Position numbers and translations under genes: made by a program
Assembly (NCBI GenBank): GCA_950295325.1
Contig: OX485803.1
Location: forward strand, 64,867,554 to 64,931,553
Source: Polytrichum commune
Taxonomy: Eukaryota; Streptophyta; Polytrichopsida; Polytrichales; Polytrichaceae
Length of the DNA stretch: 64,000 nt
Direction: 5' to 3'
Notes under the pieces: model-generated
Told to the model about the DNA's origin: nothing
The model's database searches: none
What the model saw: the letters and a program-made list of their open reading frames with translations, nothing else
Shown here: in pieces, positions 33,821 to 45,171 of the stretch
How positions within the stretch are numbered: position 1 is the first letter of the stretch
Layout: the number at the start of each line of letters is the position of its first letter

Positions 33821-36450
33821 ATGGCCATGGCGACTGCTGTCGCTAGCACGAGCTTCACCTCCCTCAAGAGCGCCACCTTCGGGGCTGGCGTTCAGGGTCT
33901 GCGTGTTGCCAACCAGAAGGTGTCCGCTGTGAGATTGGGCGCAATTCCCTCCGTGTCTGCTAAGCTTTCCACCTCCTCAGATGGAGTTTCCCAGCATCAG
34001 GTTGCAGGCACCACATTGGCAGGTTAGCTCGCCGTTTCACATTATCATGTTTGCTAATTCACAATGGATCATGTACGTAAATGACGAATTCCTCCTTTCC
34101 CTTCACATACAGAAGTGTATGAGTTTGCAATCAATCCTCATTTGAGTGGAGGGATTGAATGGACGGAGCCATGGGCCTCCTTTTTCATACAGTGATGAAC
34201 TCCCTTTCAAATAGGATATTCTCTTGAATAAACCAAACCTTTGGGCTTTGTGTTTCCTACTTCAGGGTCTTGCCTTATCTCTCATGGTTTTTCTTAGGTC
34301 GAAATTGAGATCTTAGTACACATGCTATCACCCCTGGAGTTCATTAGCAGAGAATCTAGAGATCACTCTGGGGTCTCAGTACCCAAGTGATGATGAAGTA
34401 TGTGGGGATGGTGCGGAAGGTGGCTTCTACCATGTAGATTTGTGTGGATGGCCTCTGGTTTAAAAGGCTTGCCACCATTTCGCTAAGGCTGCACACGAGA
34501 TGTTATCTATTCTCATTCTCGTTTTTGACTGGTTCCTCGCTCTGTATTGAGCATGTAACTTGAAAAGCTTTGGAATATCTACCTCTCTTGGTTTGTAATT
34601 TATGGTGTACTGGTTTCGCCAATCTGTAAGTGTTGCTTGACCCCAATACTGAGAAGAGTATTAGCTTTGCTAATTGCAAATGTAGGCTAGTTGCTTCATA
34701 AATGTCATTCATAAGTGCTGAACATTTCGAGCCATTGCTCAGAAGGGATTGAGTTGGCCGTTACTCCTGTTTTGAGTGGAGGGATTGATTGGACCGAGTT
34801 TATGATATGTCATGGGCCGCCTCTGCAATTGATTGATGATCATCATCTTTTGGAAGACTTCCTGTGTTAATCAATTGAGTGACACATGCTTGCTTGCTGG
34901 CTGGCTGGCTAGTCTCAACTCTACTGACACAAATTGAGTGGCAGGTGCAATGTTTGCTGCACTTGCCATGTCAGATTCCGCAATGGCGTCGCAACAGTTG
35001 ATGACGCTGGCAGAGGGTGACAACAGGGGGCTGTTCCTGCTCGTTCCTCTGGTACCCGCCATCGGTTGGGTTCTGTTCAACATTCTGCAACCTGCGTTGA
35101 ACCAAATCAGCAAGATGAGGAGTGCCAAGGCCTTGGTGGCTGGTGCAGGCCTTGGTGCCCTAGCCACCTTGGTGGCTGCCCCCCATGCTGATGCAGCACA
35201 AGAAATTGCACAGCTCGCAGACACCTCCGACGCAAGAGGCTTGATTCTTCTCGGTGTGCTCACCCCTGCCATTGGGTGGGTGCTGTTCAACATCTTGCAG
35301 CCGGCTTTGAACCAGATCAACAAAATGCGTATCCAGAAAGGCGTGATCGGCGCAGTTGGCCTTGGAGCAGCCTCTATGTTGCTTACTCCCCATGCTGATG
35401 CTGCACAGGTAATAATTCAGTACTTTTCCTGTTAATCTAAAACATGCTCGATGTGATGAATTGCCGCATTACGTTGAGTTGCATATTTGTCAATATTATG
35501 AACTTGATGCACATGATTGCCTTATCAAGGAAGTCAGGCTTTCTAGAATTGAAGTCAAGAATACGGCGTGAATTTTCAAGCCAGTTTCCAATTCCTCACA
35601 TCCTAACTCCTTGTTCAAGCTCTGGAGGTTGGTAGCAGAAACTCCATAGAAGGGTCTACAGGTCAAATGGCTTGCCACCATTTGGCAATTGCCGCATGTG
35701 TGGGTTATATTTCTATGCCATTCTAGTTTTTGATTGGTTCATTGTGTGTGCCTTGTGTTGAGTATGCAACTCTACAAGCTTGAAATGTACCATCTCTCTT
35801 GATTCTCATGCTTTGTTTTGCCGGTTACCTTTATTTATGAGTGTTGTCTGAACATCAATACTTACAAGGATATCCTTGTTCAAGCATAAATTTACAATCT
35901 CTGATATACCAGCATCACGCCCAAGAGAACAGAATTGCTCTCAAACCATGTTACAGAGGTCTCACATACTGATTATCATGTCTGATTTGCATCGTGAGGT
36001 TTGTGTCTTTTTTTTCTTTTCTTCCATTTCTTTTTCTCTCTTTTCTGGATATCTCCACCATCCTCATCTTTGTTTCTGTCATGGTGACAGGAGATTGCGA
36101 CAATCGCCGATAATGATGCCAGGGGCTTGATCCTTGTTGGAATTCTTCTCCCAGCAATTGGGTGGGTGTTGTTCAACATCCTTCAGCCAGCATTGAACCA
36201 GATCAACAAGATGAGGGGGGGTTCAACCAAGGGCCTGATTGGAGCTGCAGGTTTAAGCGCTGCGGCTGCTTCGTTGTTGGCTGCACCACAGGCTGATGCT
36301 CAGGTGCAAGAATTCGTAGAATTGGCAGCCGACTCGCGGCCACTGATCTTGCTCTTCATTTTGGCACCCGCAGTTGGTTGGGTTCTGTTCAACATTTTGC
36401 AACCAGCTTTGAACCAGATCAACAAGATGAGGACTGGCAACAAGAAGTAG
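33821..36450 (+). CDS. psbY: PsbY polyprotein precursor with four PsbY units
   Basis: PsbY is a small one-helix subunit of photosystem II in the thylakoid membrane. Higher-plant precursors usually contain two PsbY units released by processing. Coding exons are 33821-34022, 34945-35408 and 36091-36450; 341 aa. Exon 1 encodes a Ser/Ala-rich chloroplast transit peptide. Exon 2 holds units 1 (35019-35120) and 2 (35229-35330); exon 3 holds units 3 (36115-36216) and 4 (36331-36432). Each unit has the core GWVLFNILQPALNQINKMR (S for N in unit 1). Between units lie hydrophobic Ala/Gly-rich segments ending in A-D-A (HADA, QADA), as expected for thylakoid processing peptidase sites. The ATG is chosen because it starts the transit peptide. 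The family is certain; four rather than two units is the unusual point. Confidence 0.96.
34440..36450 (+). repeat. Duplicated intron-plus-exon block in psbY
   Basis: The late part of intron 1 (from about 34459) and intron 2 (from about 35665) share GGCTTGCCACCATTT, then CATTCT-GTTTTTGA-TGGTTC, TTGAGYATG-AACT, ACCTCTCTTG-like text and a GTGTTG stretch. Each is followed by an exon with two PsbY units at 210-216 nt spacing. The block of about 1 kb was therefore duplicated in tandem as DNA; one exon did not simply expand. The exons are better conserved than the introns. Confidence 0.7.
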
Positions 36451-38717
36451 GGTAACCTTCACAGCTGCAGGTTCAGAGGGATGCAGAAGCCTGAAGACCC
36501 AGGTGTCAAAAGCATCATGTGTCTTCAGATGTGATTACAGTGTGGAGCGAGTGATCAGATCAAACAAGGTTGGTTGGGGAGGCAAGGGGAGCCAATCTTT
36601 TGCGTGTGCTGGATAAAAACACAGCTCAGCAAAAAAATGTATTGCAGAAATTGTGCACCGGAATTGTAATAGATAAGAGTGAAGAAGAAAGGTTGGTTGG
36701 TTGGGGTCATACTGAGGGTGTTCCTTGTTGCAGCGACTGGAGCAAATGTGTCCAGTCCTGGCTGGCAAGGTGCTCATATGATTGTGTATATGGGGTCAAT
36801 TTGTCGAATCAATTGTACTCTTTCCTGCTCTAGGATGATTTTATGATCTTTTTGCAGTCTGAAGGAGGCAAATTTTCTGGATTCATTTCTTGTCTAGGTG
36901 CTCTTTTGTGTAACCACTGTATTGTGACATTATTATTCCTGTCAAGCTGGTGGCAGTGGAAACATCGTGATCCTACTTGGTTTCCTTTCGCCTCCTTACA
37001 AGTTTTAGTTCCCTGAAGGGCTGCTAAATAAAATGTGACTTCAAAAATTCTCAATCATGGAGCTGGAATGTTTATCAAGGGTCGGCTTTCGAAGAGTAAT
37101 CACTGTATTATGACATTTTATATGGAATGCTGCGTTGTTCCTATCAAGCAGTGTGTACTAAGATAGCTTTGTAGCATGGTACTTTGGTTTCTGTTCTGAT
37201 ATTTTTGGCACCATACTATCACTTCCATAACAATACAATCGTGAAGAAATACGTTGTTTTGGTCCTTGCAATATCCAGGAGATTCTAGATAGTAGAAACC
37301 AGCAAAAGCTTACCTACTTTGTGCACAAGGATTGGGTTTGAATGGCAGAGGAATATGACATGACCAGAAACAAAACTTGTGACTCAAATGCAAACCGAGC
37401 TTTGGCCAGAACAGCTTTTTCTCAGCTAATCTTCACCAAGAATTTCTTATGAGTGGGCGGAGTGACCTTGAGAGCTTCACCAGTTTATCCTATTTTTGTT
37501 AGTAACATTCGGATATTTAGGGTTACTTACTAAATATCACATTTAGTGTACTACTTACTGATGATGTTATTTCTCACCCAGAAGATAATTTGATAGATAT
37601 GAGGTCCCGTGAACTCGAATTGTAAACTCAAATATTTCATTGGTCGGAAAAGGAGAGTGTCCTGCTTCACTTTATATCAGAACTTTAGCAGCATGAATGG
37701 ATCAAATAACCTACATGGCATGCAATGGATAATAATGTTTAACCGTCTTTCAAAATTTGCATCCAGCTCATCTCAAAGTGGTCTGTCTTACACAAAATTG
37801 GGACATTATGAACTTTTGATGTATGATAACTTATCATGTAAAATGGCCCACAAGAGTAAGGATGGTACCAAAATAGCATTTGCTTAAGAACATGGTCGCA
37901 CATGCCTCTACATTACACTTTGAAACCCATGACCACACACAAATTCAATCTCAAAGCTTCTTAGGACAACATTCAGATGAGTTTCAAGAGCCCTCACAAT
38001 TTTATTATCTCACTCTTGGGCATAATGTAAAAGTGGCCTTAATCTACTCCCACCCTAAGATCATCTACACAATTGCGACCACACTTCCCTCCAATTCATA
38101 CTCCAAAGCGACAGTGGAGGAGCTTGTCGAGTGCAACTTGGAGGCACCTTAAACTCTGGTTGCATATGCACCACTGCTATAATACTATACATATTATTGT
38201 TATCCTGAAATATGTAAGATAATAACATGCATGTGTCAATATCAATAAAATAACCATGTCAGGTTTCATATTAAACATGAAGTGTTATGATAAGAGAATT
38301 TTCTAGAAATGAAAGAGGTTTGACTAGGGTAGAGGCATTGGATTAATTAGTGTTGCAACTCTACAACTTAGACGTGTTTCCTAGCTTGCTTTGTATATGT
38401 GGTTTGTCATATTTGAAGGTAAGAAATAAAGCATGCTTGCATGGAATACTTTGTTAGGATTCAAAGATATGGCTGGTGGTTCATACATGGAAAGAGAATA
38501 GTGTTATGGGACCCTCTACATTAAAGTTATCCTTAAAAGGTTGTTAGTAACCACTCAGTGTTTAGAGGTGCAATTTGTCTTTGGGGTGTTAGCCAAAACT
38601 CTCCAATTCCAAAAAAACACTACAAATAGACATGCAAGGCCCACCAAGCTCGCAACTCCCAAGTAGTACCCAAACATGTTCCCAAGATAAAACAATCAAA
38701 ATTGGGACTTAACTCCA
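36451..38717. other. psbY 3' UTR and intergenic DNA before the Harbinger element
   Basis: The psbY 3' UTR probably ends within a few hundred bases; AATAAA occurs near 37026. No gene is seen in the rest. I searched here for the left terminus of the Harbinger element (a partner for GGGCCGCTTTACACAAGG) and did not find one. Confidence 0.5.
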
Positions 38718-39680
38718 ATGATGTTTGCAGTTATGGTGGGGGGGAGTGGAGCTCGAAGGGGGGCACGGAGTGTTTGGATGCTTGATCGGAGGACCAATTT
38801 TATGGAGAGGCAATTATTGGGAAGCTATTCGACATATGCATTCAAACAACATACAAGGTTATTTCCAGAGACTTTTGAATATTTGTGTGGTGTATTAGCT
38901 CCTTCATTAGTTCGATCAGATTCACACATGCGATTGCCCATTCCTGTTCGAACTCGAGTTGCACTTTCACTCAATAGGCTTTGTAGTGGAAATTCATAAC
39001 GCGGGTGTGCTGAAACGTATGGTATTCATGAAAGTATTGCTTCTATCATTGTTAGAGAATTTTGTACAGCAATTGACAAATATTTGAAACCATTAGTGAT
39101 TGAAAAGCAATCAGCATCTACCTTGAGGATAATGGCAGCAAAGTTTGAGGCATTAAAGGGTATACCATATGTGATTGGGGCAGTAGATGGAAGTCACATA
39201 CCCATCATCGCATTTCTTATAGATTTCACCTCATATTATTGTAGGAAAGGCTATTATTTAGTTTTGCTTCAAGGTATAGTTGATAGCAAATGTCGATTTT
39301 GGGACTATGACTTTGGATGGGCTGGCCGTTGTCACGATTGGGCATTATTTCAAAATTCAGACATTGGTAAAAGGATAATGAGAGGCGAGTTATAACCCTA
39401 TAAATTAATCGGTGATGCCGTTTATCCATTGAGACCATGGTTCTATTCACCTTTCAAAGGTGAAAATGAAGGGTTGCATAGAGCAAAGTGTCACTGGAAT
39501 TTCATTCAATTTTCTACAAGAATAGTTGTGGAGAGGGCTTTTGATATATTAAAAAGACGGTGGAGAATTATTTTGAAGAGAGTCGATATGTCTTTACGAC
39601 ATGTACCAAATATAATTACAACTTGTATATGCCTCCATAATTTTTGTATCATTCACAAAGATAAATTTGATTTGGATTGA
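38718..39680 (+). pseudogene. PIF/Harbinger transposase (HARBI1-like, DDE), broken
   Basis: One reading frame runs from 38718 to 39680 and is interrupted by TAA at 38997-38999 and TAA at 39393-39395, with no frameshift between the pieces. It shows the family order: helix-turn-helix-like N-terminus (PETFEYLCGVLAP, PVRTRVALSLNRL), first catalytic Asp in VIGAVDGSHIPI, a central Trp/His-Asp segment (GWAGRCHDWALF), a second Asp in LIGDAVYPLRPW, and Glu in VVERAFDILKRRWRI. Each break needs only one base change from a sense codon. Downstream of 39680 the same frame continues to look coding-like but has further stops. It is inactive as it stands. Confidence 0.88.
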
Positions 39681-40187
39681 GCAAAGTAGGGTAAGAGACT
39701 GATGCAAAGAGAGAGTTTGGAGCGAATTGGGCAGCTTGAGAAACTAGACATTTTCATGGCAACAGTGGAGGCTGCCAAAGAATGTGTCATTTATTGGGAT
39801 TGGAAGAAGACATTATACCTATAGAGACACTCGATGAATCTGATGACATCAATGACGAAGACACTCAAAAGACTGTGGAGACAAAGAAAAAGCGAGAAAC
39901 AAGAGTGAAAAATATGTTGGTATAAGCTACCAAATATCATGAATTGATGGCAAATACATTCTAGGAAGCACATTTGAAGGCAGAAGGAAAAATACTCTTC
40001 CCCGAGCCATCATCTGATTCTAAATAATACTAGAATGTAAATCGTAGAACCTAGAGCCTAGAGTCTAGAGTTTGTCAATGAGTCTATCTATTTGTCGGTC
40101 TACCCTCTCCAATAAAACATTGGTTTTCTCAAAATTCTTAACCATGATAGTGTTGTTCTCAACCATTTGAGTAAAAATACCAAAAGT

Positions 40188-41337
40188 TTACTCTTGAAAA
40201 CTCTTCTTACTGCTCTTTAGTGATGAAGTTGGAGTTGGCTCTGAAATTTGGTCTTTCTCTAGTTCTTCGGTATTGTCTTCGATACAAGTAGAACCATTGG
40301 CAGATGCGGTGACATGCTTCATCACGGTATCTGTTTGATGCCACCATTGGTTAAATGCATCGTAAAATTTACATCCATAACGATATGACCCGGAGACCCC
40401 ATTCGCCATCTTATCAAGCCAGTATTATTTATAAAAGACATTGAATTTCTTTTTGCATGCCTCGGCAGTTCGGTTTAATCCAGAAATTACAGCTACCATT
40501 CGTGCATGCAACTTCAACCAAACATCCACACCTGCACAGTACATTAGGAACCCAAAAACATGTTAATAAAGTACATTTAGGCTTGAATTGACCTCTAAAC
40601 TGTGTTTTGTTTAAAAATTTCAGCAGTGATTTGTGTACAAAAATATAGTCATTGTGAGTTTGTACATCCAAGGGGAGGAAAGAATGATGATAGCCCGTTG
40701 TATCCAAAGTGCCTCGCGCACACGAGGTACAAGGGTCAAATCCTCCCACCGCCACACGGATTGACTTTCCCTTGCCTGGGGGGGAAAGGAGGTGAGAGGC
40801 AAAGGCCAAGGCCTTTAAAACGCCCAATTGGCCCAATCTGAAATTTGATTCTTTTTTTCTTTTTTTTGAAAAATTCAGCACAACAGACAAATTTAACATA
40901 CCTTGTTTTTTTGCATTCTTGAGAAACTCGGGCTCCATCTCTCCACGCAATGCAATCATCACCTCAACATCGGCATATTTCCAATGCTTCTTCTCTTCTT
41001 CAGTTTCTCTCTCCTTCTCCTTATTCATAATCTTCTTTGTCACCTTCTTTGTTGTTGTTTTCCTCTTCAGAGCACTAGGAGTGACAATCTGGACATCATC
41101 GTCTTCGTCATCTTGAATGACCTTCCTCTTCGAACGAGTCAACACCATCTCTGAAATTGATGGCAGTGGGGGTGGAATAACATTTCCTACATTTGGCTGA
41201 AAAAATTGAGGCATTCCTACATGTTGCTGAAAATAAGGATTGTAGGGTTGAAATGCGTGTACTTCGGCACTATAATACCTGTGCATCGCCTCACACTCCG
41301 ATTCATTCCAACCACGAACTTCTGAGGAACCCTCCAT
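40188..41337 (-). pseudogene. Harbinger-associated Myb/SANT-like DNA-binding protein, broken
   Basis: Two exons join in phase: 41337-40902 and 40531-40188, with GTATGT and GTGCAG intron ends. Exon 1 has an acidic/basic low-complexity part (RSKRK, DDEDDD) and then HWKYADVEVMIALRGEMEPE, a trihelix/Myb-like helix. Exon 2 continues with VDVWLKLHARMVAVISGLNR, TAEACKKKF, then MANGVSGSYRYGCKFYDAFN and WWHQTD, a pattern common to these partners. A TAA at 40427-40425 interrupts exon 2; a Gln codon there would fit the family. Such proteins help transposase bind element ends. A CAA microsatellite lies just upstream of the start. Confidence 0.8.
40626..40868 (+). repeat. Possible tRNA-derived SINE in the Myb-like intron
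   Basis: An A-box-like TAGCCCGTTGT (40691) and a B-box-like GGGTCAAATCC (40733) sit about 40 nt apart. A T-rich tail follows at 40850-40867. Similar short sequences (AAAAATTTCAGCA at 40613 and AAAAATTCAGCA at 40869) flank the stretch and may be a target duplication. The A-box lies farther from the 5' edge than usual, so the call is weak. Confidence 0.35.
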
Positions 41338-41578
41338 CTTAAAGCAAAAAAAAAACAAAAAAAACAACAACAACAACAACAATTGCACACGAGAACGATA
41401 TTCAAACAAGCCAAAGAATGTGCTATGAGCGAAGTGCGAGAGATACAGAATGACGATAAGAGAAGAAGATAAAAAAAGAGTGGACCAAGAAGAGGCGTTC
41501 AGATTTCTAATCCATCCTCTGGTGCTGATATTTTGTCAAAATAATATTTTAATGAAAAATCATTTTTAATGAAATTTG

Positions 41579-41798
41579 ACAACGGCCCCAAAGCAACGAA
41601 TTGGCCTTCCATTCTCGGCGGACCCAATTCTTGGAGTTGGGGCCGTGTCAGATCTTATCGTTTAAACATTAAAATAATTTTCCTACTTTCGGTCCTGACT
41701 CCTTGTGTAAAGGCCTTTGGGCTGATTTCAGAAATTCAGCCAATGGACAACAAGAATTTGGCTTCAAAACGGCCTTGACTCCTTGTGTAAAGCGGCCC
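41579..41798. repeat. Subterminal repeats of the Harbinger right end
   Basis: GACTCCTTGTGTAAAG occurs near 41698 and again at 41777-41792, followed by CGGCCC and TAA. Nearby, CAACGGCCCCAAAGCAACGA and CCAATTCTTGGAGTTGGGGC form an imperfect inverted repeat (about 41579-41647). These are likely transposase or Myb-like binding sites of the element. Confidence 0.55.
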
Positions 41799-42623
41799 TA
41801 AGTGTCTCATTCTTCATTCACACAAAATGGCTAAGGAACATGTAGAATACTCAATGGTAGCTTGAGTATGCTTTGATATAAAATGTTTGATTATGCCTTA
41901 TATATATGAATATGTGACATAGATAATAATTGGGTTCTATTGTTATTCACTTCGTGTACGTTACTAACCCTCTCTTTGGATTTGGTTGGTGGCACGGGCA
42001 TAGGTGAGGCAGACCCTTCACAACCTTGACGGCATCATTAGGTTTTGTATTTCATTTTCTTTCAAAGATGTCTTTATATATTTTTTTGAAATTTGACTTT
42101 GAAAGCCTTGGATATGGAATGCCAATATCTAATACTCGGGGGGTTCACTGGCGAAAATCGTAGAACAATGTGCGATAAAAAATAGGGTCCAATATATTCA
42201 TTGTAGATAAATTTTGTAAAAAATGTACATGTAAAATAGGGGATTTTAAAATAGTGAAACATGTTTACATGTAAAATACCATCACCTTATAATCTTTTCT
42301 GCAAGGTAAATAACCCCCCCCCAATAAATAGGTCCCGAATGCACGTGTATGCAAAATATAAGAGGGAGTGAAGCCCCCGAGATCTAATAAAACCTTAGGT
42401 GTTTGAATGCTCAAGGTTTTTAACGTCTTAGACACACACCAAGATGAAATAGTGACAAAAGCATTGTGATATATATGCAATAATATAGTCTTGAGGGATG
42501 GTCCCACCCACCCTCCCAAGTTTTGCAAAGGTACATGGATATGTAGAAGAATGGGTTGGTCTCTGAATAAGAAGATGTATTATGAAAGGTTTATGCTTAA
42601 AAATAAGCCTAGATCTATTCAAG

Positions 42624-42682
<59 letters not shown>

Positions 42683-43764
42683 ATGTCATTAAGACATTTG
42701 ATGGTAAACTAAACGACTACATGCTCAGGAGATCCTAAATGTACATGCATGGAAAGTGGTCACACTTACCATGATGGAAAGGTAACAAGAATGTAGGTGA
42801 ATGAAGCAAAATAACCATAGTTACAACTGTGACCCACGTCTCTAACCCATGGTAAAAGTAGGTTTTGAAAACATAGGCAAGATCTCCAATATAAACCCTT
42901 AACCCTAAAGGGAGCTTCCTTTTTGTTATCATTCACACAAGTGTGAGGTGGGGTTGGCTTTGTGTATACTCATTGGAGTAGTAGATACATGTTAAAAGTG
43001 AGTCAAATTAGAGCTAATCACCAAGAGGAGTATTCTACATGGAGAAACCCAATCATGGCCAAGGAACATGTTTGAACATCCATATGTCATTCTGCAATGA
43101 GTGTTGTAATTTGAAATACTACAATGCATTTGATGTAGTTTAAATGTGTGAGACATGGACAACAATTGAGTCAAGCTGTTATTTACCTCGTGTACATAAC
43201 CAATCCTCAAATGTTTGTTGGTTGGTTGCATGGGCACATGTGAGGTAGGCCCTTCACACTTTCAATATAATGATGTATTGTGGTTATGACATTTTATGCA
43301 TATCTATTGGTTGAAGTTACTAGGAACATTTCCCTTGTAAGTACTCCATACATGTGGTGGATTAGCTATATGTGCTTTGAGGTGAAACATGAAGATAGGT
43401 GATTAAACTTCCAAGGTATGGGACAGTCAAAATCAAACTTTTGTTGTTGGATACCATTTCATAGCAAAAACTCTAAGTAAGGTACATATTCTTGCAAAGC
43501 AAATGAAATGTTATGATGCAACTTATCTATATTGCACAACACATACAATTAGGCATAATTGCAAACAACTCTATTATGCAAACTATTATTATGTCAACAA
43601 ATAAGAAGATACACAAGAAATAGAAAGAGTCTGGTGGCAATTCCCACCCACCCACCCTTGTGTTGTAATGAGGAAATATTGAAGGATTTGGCCTTTGAAA
43701 GGAGGAAGTTCAAACTTTGCAAAAGTTTTGAAAAGACATCTCTCTCTTTGTCTCTCTCTAGAAT
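41799..43764. other. Intergenic DNA with a diverged direct duplication
   Basis: The segments 41829-42035 and 43053-43262 share GGCYAAGGAACATGT, a TGTGAGACATGGA-like core, CTCGTGTACRT and GTGAGGYAG-CCCTTCACA. They are diverged direct copies about 1.2 kb apart. No gene is seen. The TC microsatellite lies between them. Confidence 0.55.
42627..42679 (+). repeat. TC dinucleotide microsatellite
   Basis: An uninterrupted (TC)n tract of about 26 units between GAAA and GCCATG. A shorter imperfect TC run also lies at 43739-43760. Confidence 0.95.
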
Positions 43765-44422
43765 ATAAGCAATCGATTGGGATATCATTCCCAAAGTGAA
43801 ACCAAAAGCATGTAATGAACTTGGAAGTAAAAAATATAACAAAATTCTCATTAGCATTGAGGTTATAATGTATGCGACTTACCAATTCAAAGGGTCTTTT
43901 GTTATTCTAGAATGAAACCTATATTTTTGTGCTATTTGTATTTTTTAAAATTATGATATTCTAGTTAATGCCTTTTTTACTTTCACAAGTATTCATACAT
44001 ATTCAAACTCATTAAGCTGTATCAATGTAATTAAATGTATCATAAATAAATACAGTTAAATATAATTAAATCATATACCAAAGTAATTAAACCTAATTAT
44101 ATCTAAAATGTGCTTATTGAATTAATTATGATTTATTACATTCAATCACACTTAATAAGTTCAAATATGTGTGAACACCTGTGAAAGTAGACATTAACTA
44201 AACTATTATAAACTAATCAAACCAAAAATAGCACCAAAAGATATGTTTTATTTTAGAATGACAATAGATCCTTTGAAATGGTAAGTCGCATACATTACAA
44301 CCTCAACGCTAACAAGGAATTTGTTATATCTTTTACTTCCAAGTTAATTACATGTATTTATTGACATTCATTTACATGCTTCCGGTTTCACTTTAGGGTT
44401 CAAATCCCAACTAATTGCTTAT
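43765..44422. repeat. Large foldback element, arms of about 300 nt
   Basis: The left half and the reverse complement of the right half match, with gaps, almost to the centre near 44090. Shared pieces include AAAGTGAAACC, AACTTGGAAGTAAAA, TTGAGGTTRTAATGTATGCG and ACTTACCAWTTCAAAGG. The right arm has about 24 extra bases near 44340-44370. It is AT-rich and non-coding. The outer limits are where matching stops; no target duplication is clear. Confidence 0.75.
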
Positions 44423-44473
44423 TTACTAAGGGGAAGTGAACGTATATATATATTGAATTTTGGGCTTGAAGTG

Positions 44474-44928
44474 CACTCAATATGGGATTTGAGAACAAGT
44501 AACCTTCAAGAATGCATGGTCATTTTAATTTTATATTATTTTGGAATTAGGTAGGACAAGTAGCAGTTGTCGGTCAAAATCGATTTTTCAAATTTTTTTT
44601 GCGAGACTGCATGAGGATGCGGGATTGCGGACCCCACTCCTGACACCCCCTTCTCCCCATGACGGGGTCATGGCCCAACAATGGCATGAGCTCTAGCCCC
44701 AACATGCTCACAATATGGGATGTGTGAACAAGCAACCTTCAATAATGCAAAGATAATTTTATTTTGGAATTAGGTGGGACGAGTAAGTTAGCAGTTTTCG
44801 GTCAAGATCAATTATTTAATTTTTAATGGCGGGACTGCATGGGGATGCTGGATCGCAGGCCTTGGTCTTGACACCCCCTTCTCCCCATGATGAAGTCATG
44901 GCTGAGCAATGGCATGAGCTCTAGCCCC
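44474..44928 (+). repeat. Direct duplication just upstream of the PDI gene
   Basis: Copy 1 (44474-44700) and copy 2 (44707-44928) share CAATATGGGAT, ATTTTGGAATTAGGTRGGAC, GACTGCATG-GGATGC, TGACACCCCCTTCTCCCCAT and AATGGCATGAGCTCTAGCCC. The offset is about 230 bp. The block ends about 240 bp before the chosen PDI start, so it lies in the presumed promoter. Confidence 0.75.
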
Positions 44929-45171
44929 ATCCCACTATTTATTGAGTGTAGTGTTCTAAAGTAGTGTTATAGGGAGATGTGGCGTCGACGGTGGGGGTGC
45001 TCTAATGGAAGCAATGCGCAGAAGGCCCCGAAGATCATTCAGACTTCGGCGCTCTCTGCTCGGTCGCCCCCTCGCTCCGTTTCTTCTTCCTTCGCTTCTT
45101 CAATCCTCTTGGATTCGCTTCTCGATTTGCTGTTGGGTTCACGCCGCCGCTGCCACCGCCATTGCACAAGA

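Larger units (their letters stand above)
38718..41798. mobile_element. Decayed PIF/Harbinger DNA transposon
   Basis: It contains the two genes typical of the superfamily, placed tail to tail: a DDE transposase on the plus strand and a Myb/SANT-like protein on the minus strand. The right end reads, inward on the minus strand, GGGCCGCTTTACACAAGGAG and abuts TAA at 41799-41801, which fits the 3-bp TTA/TAA target preference. A second, internal copy of the terminal motif lies near 41695-41715. The left end was not found, so the left boundary given is simply the first coding base. Both genes carry stops, so the element is not autonomous. Confidence 0.8.

Noticed and set aside
37000..38717. Left terminus of the Harbinger element
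   Set aside because: No match to GGGCCGCTTTACACAAGG was found by eye, so no left boundary is claimed.
44977..45171. Upstream in-frame ATG of the PDI gene adding 65 residues
   Set aside because: The added part is basic and Ser-rich and would place the signal peptide internally. The ATG at 45172 opens the signal peptide directly.
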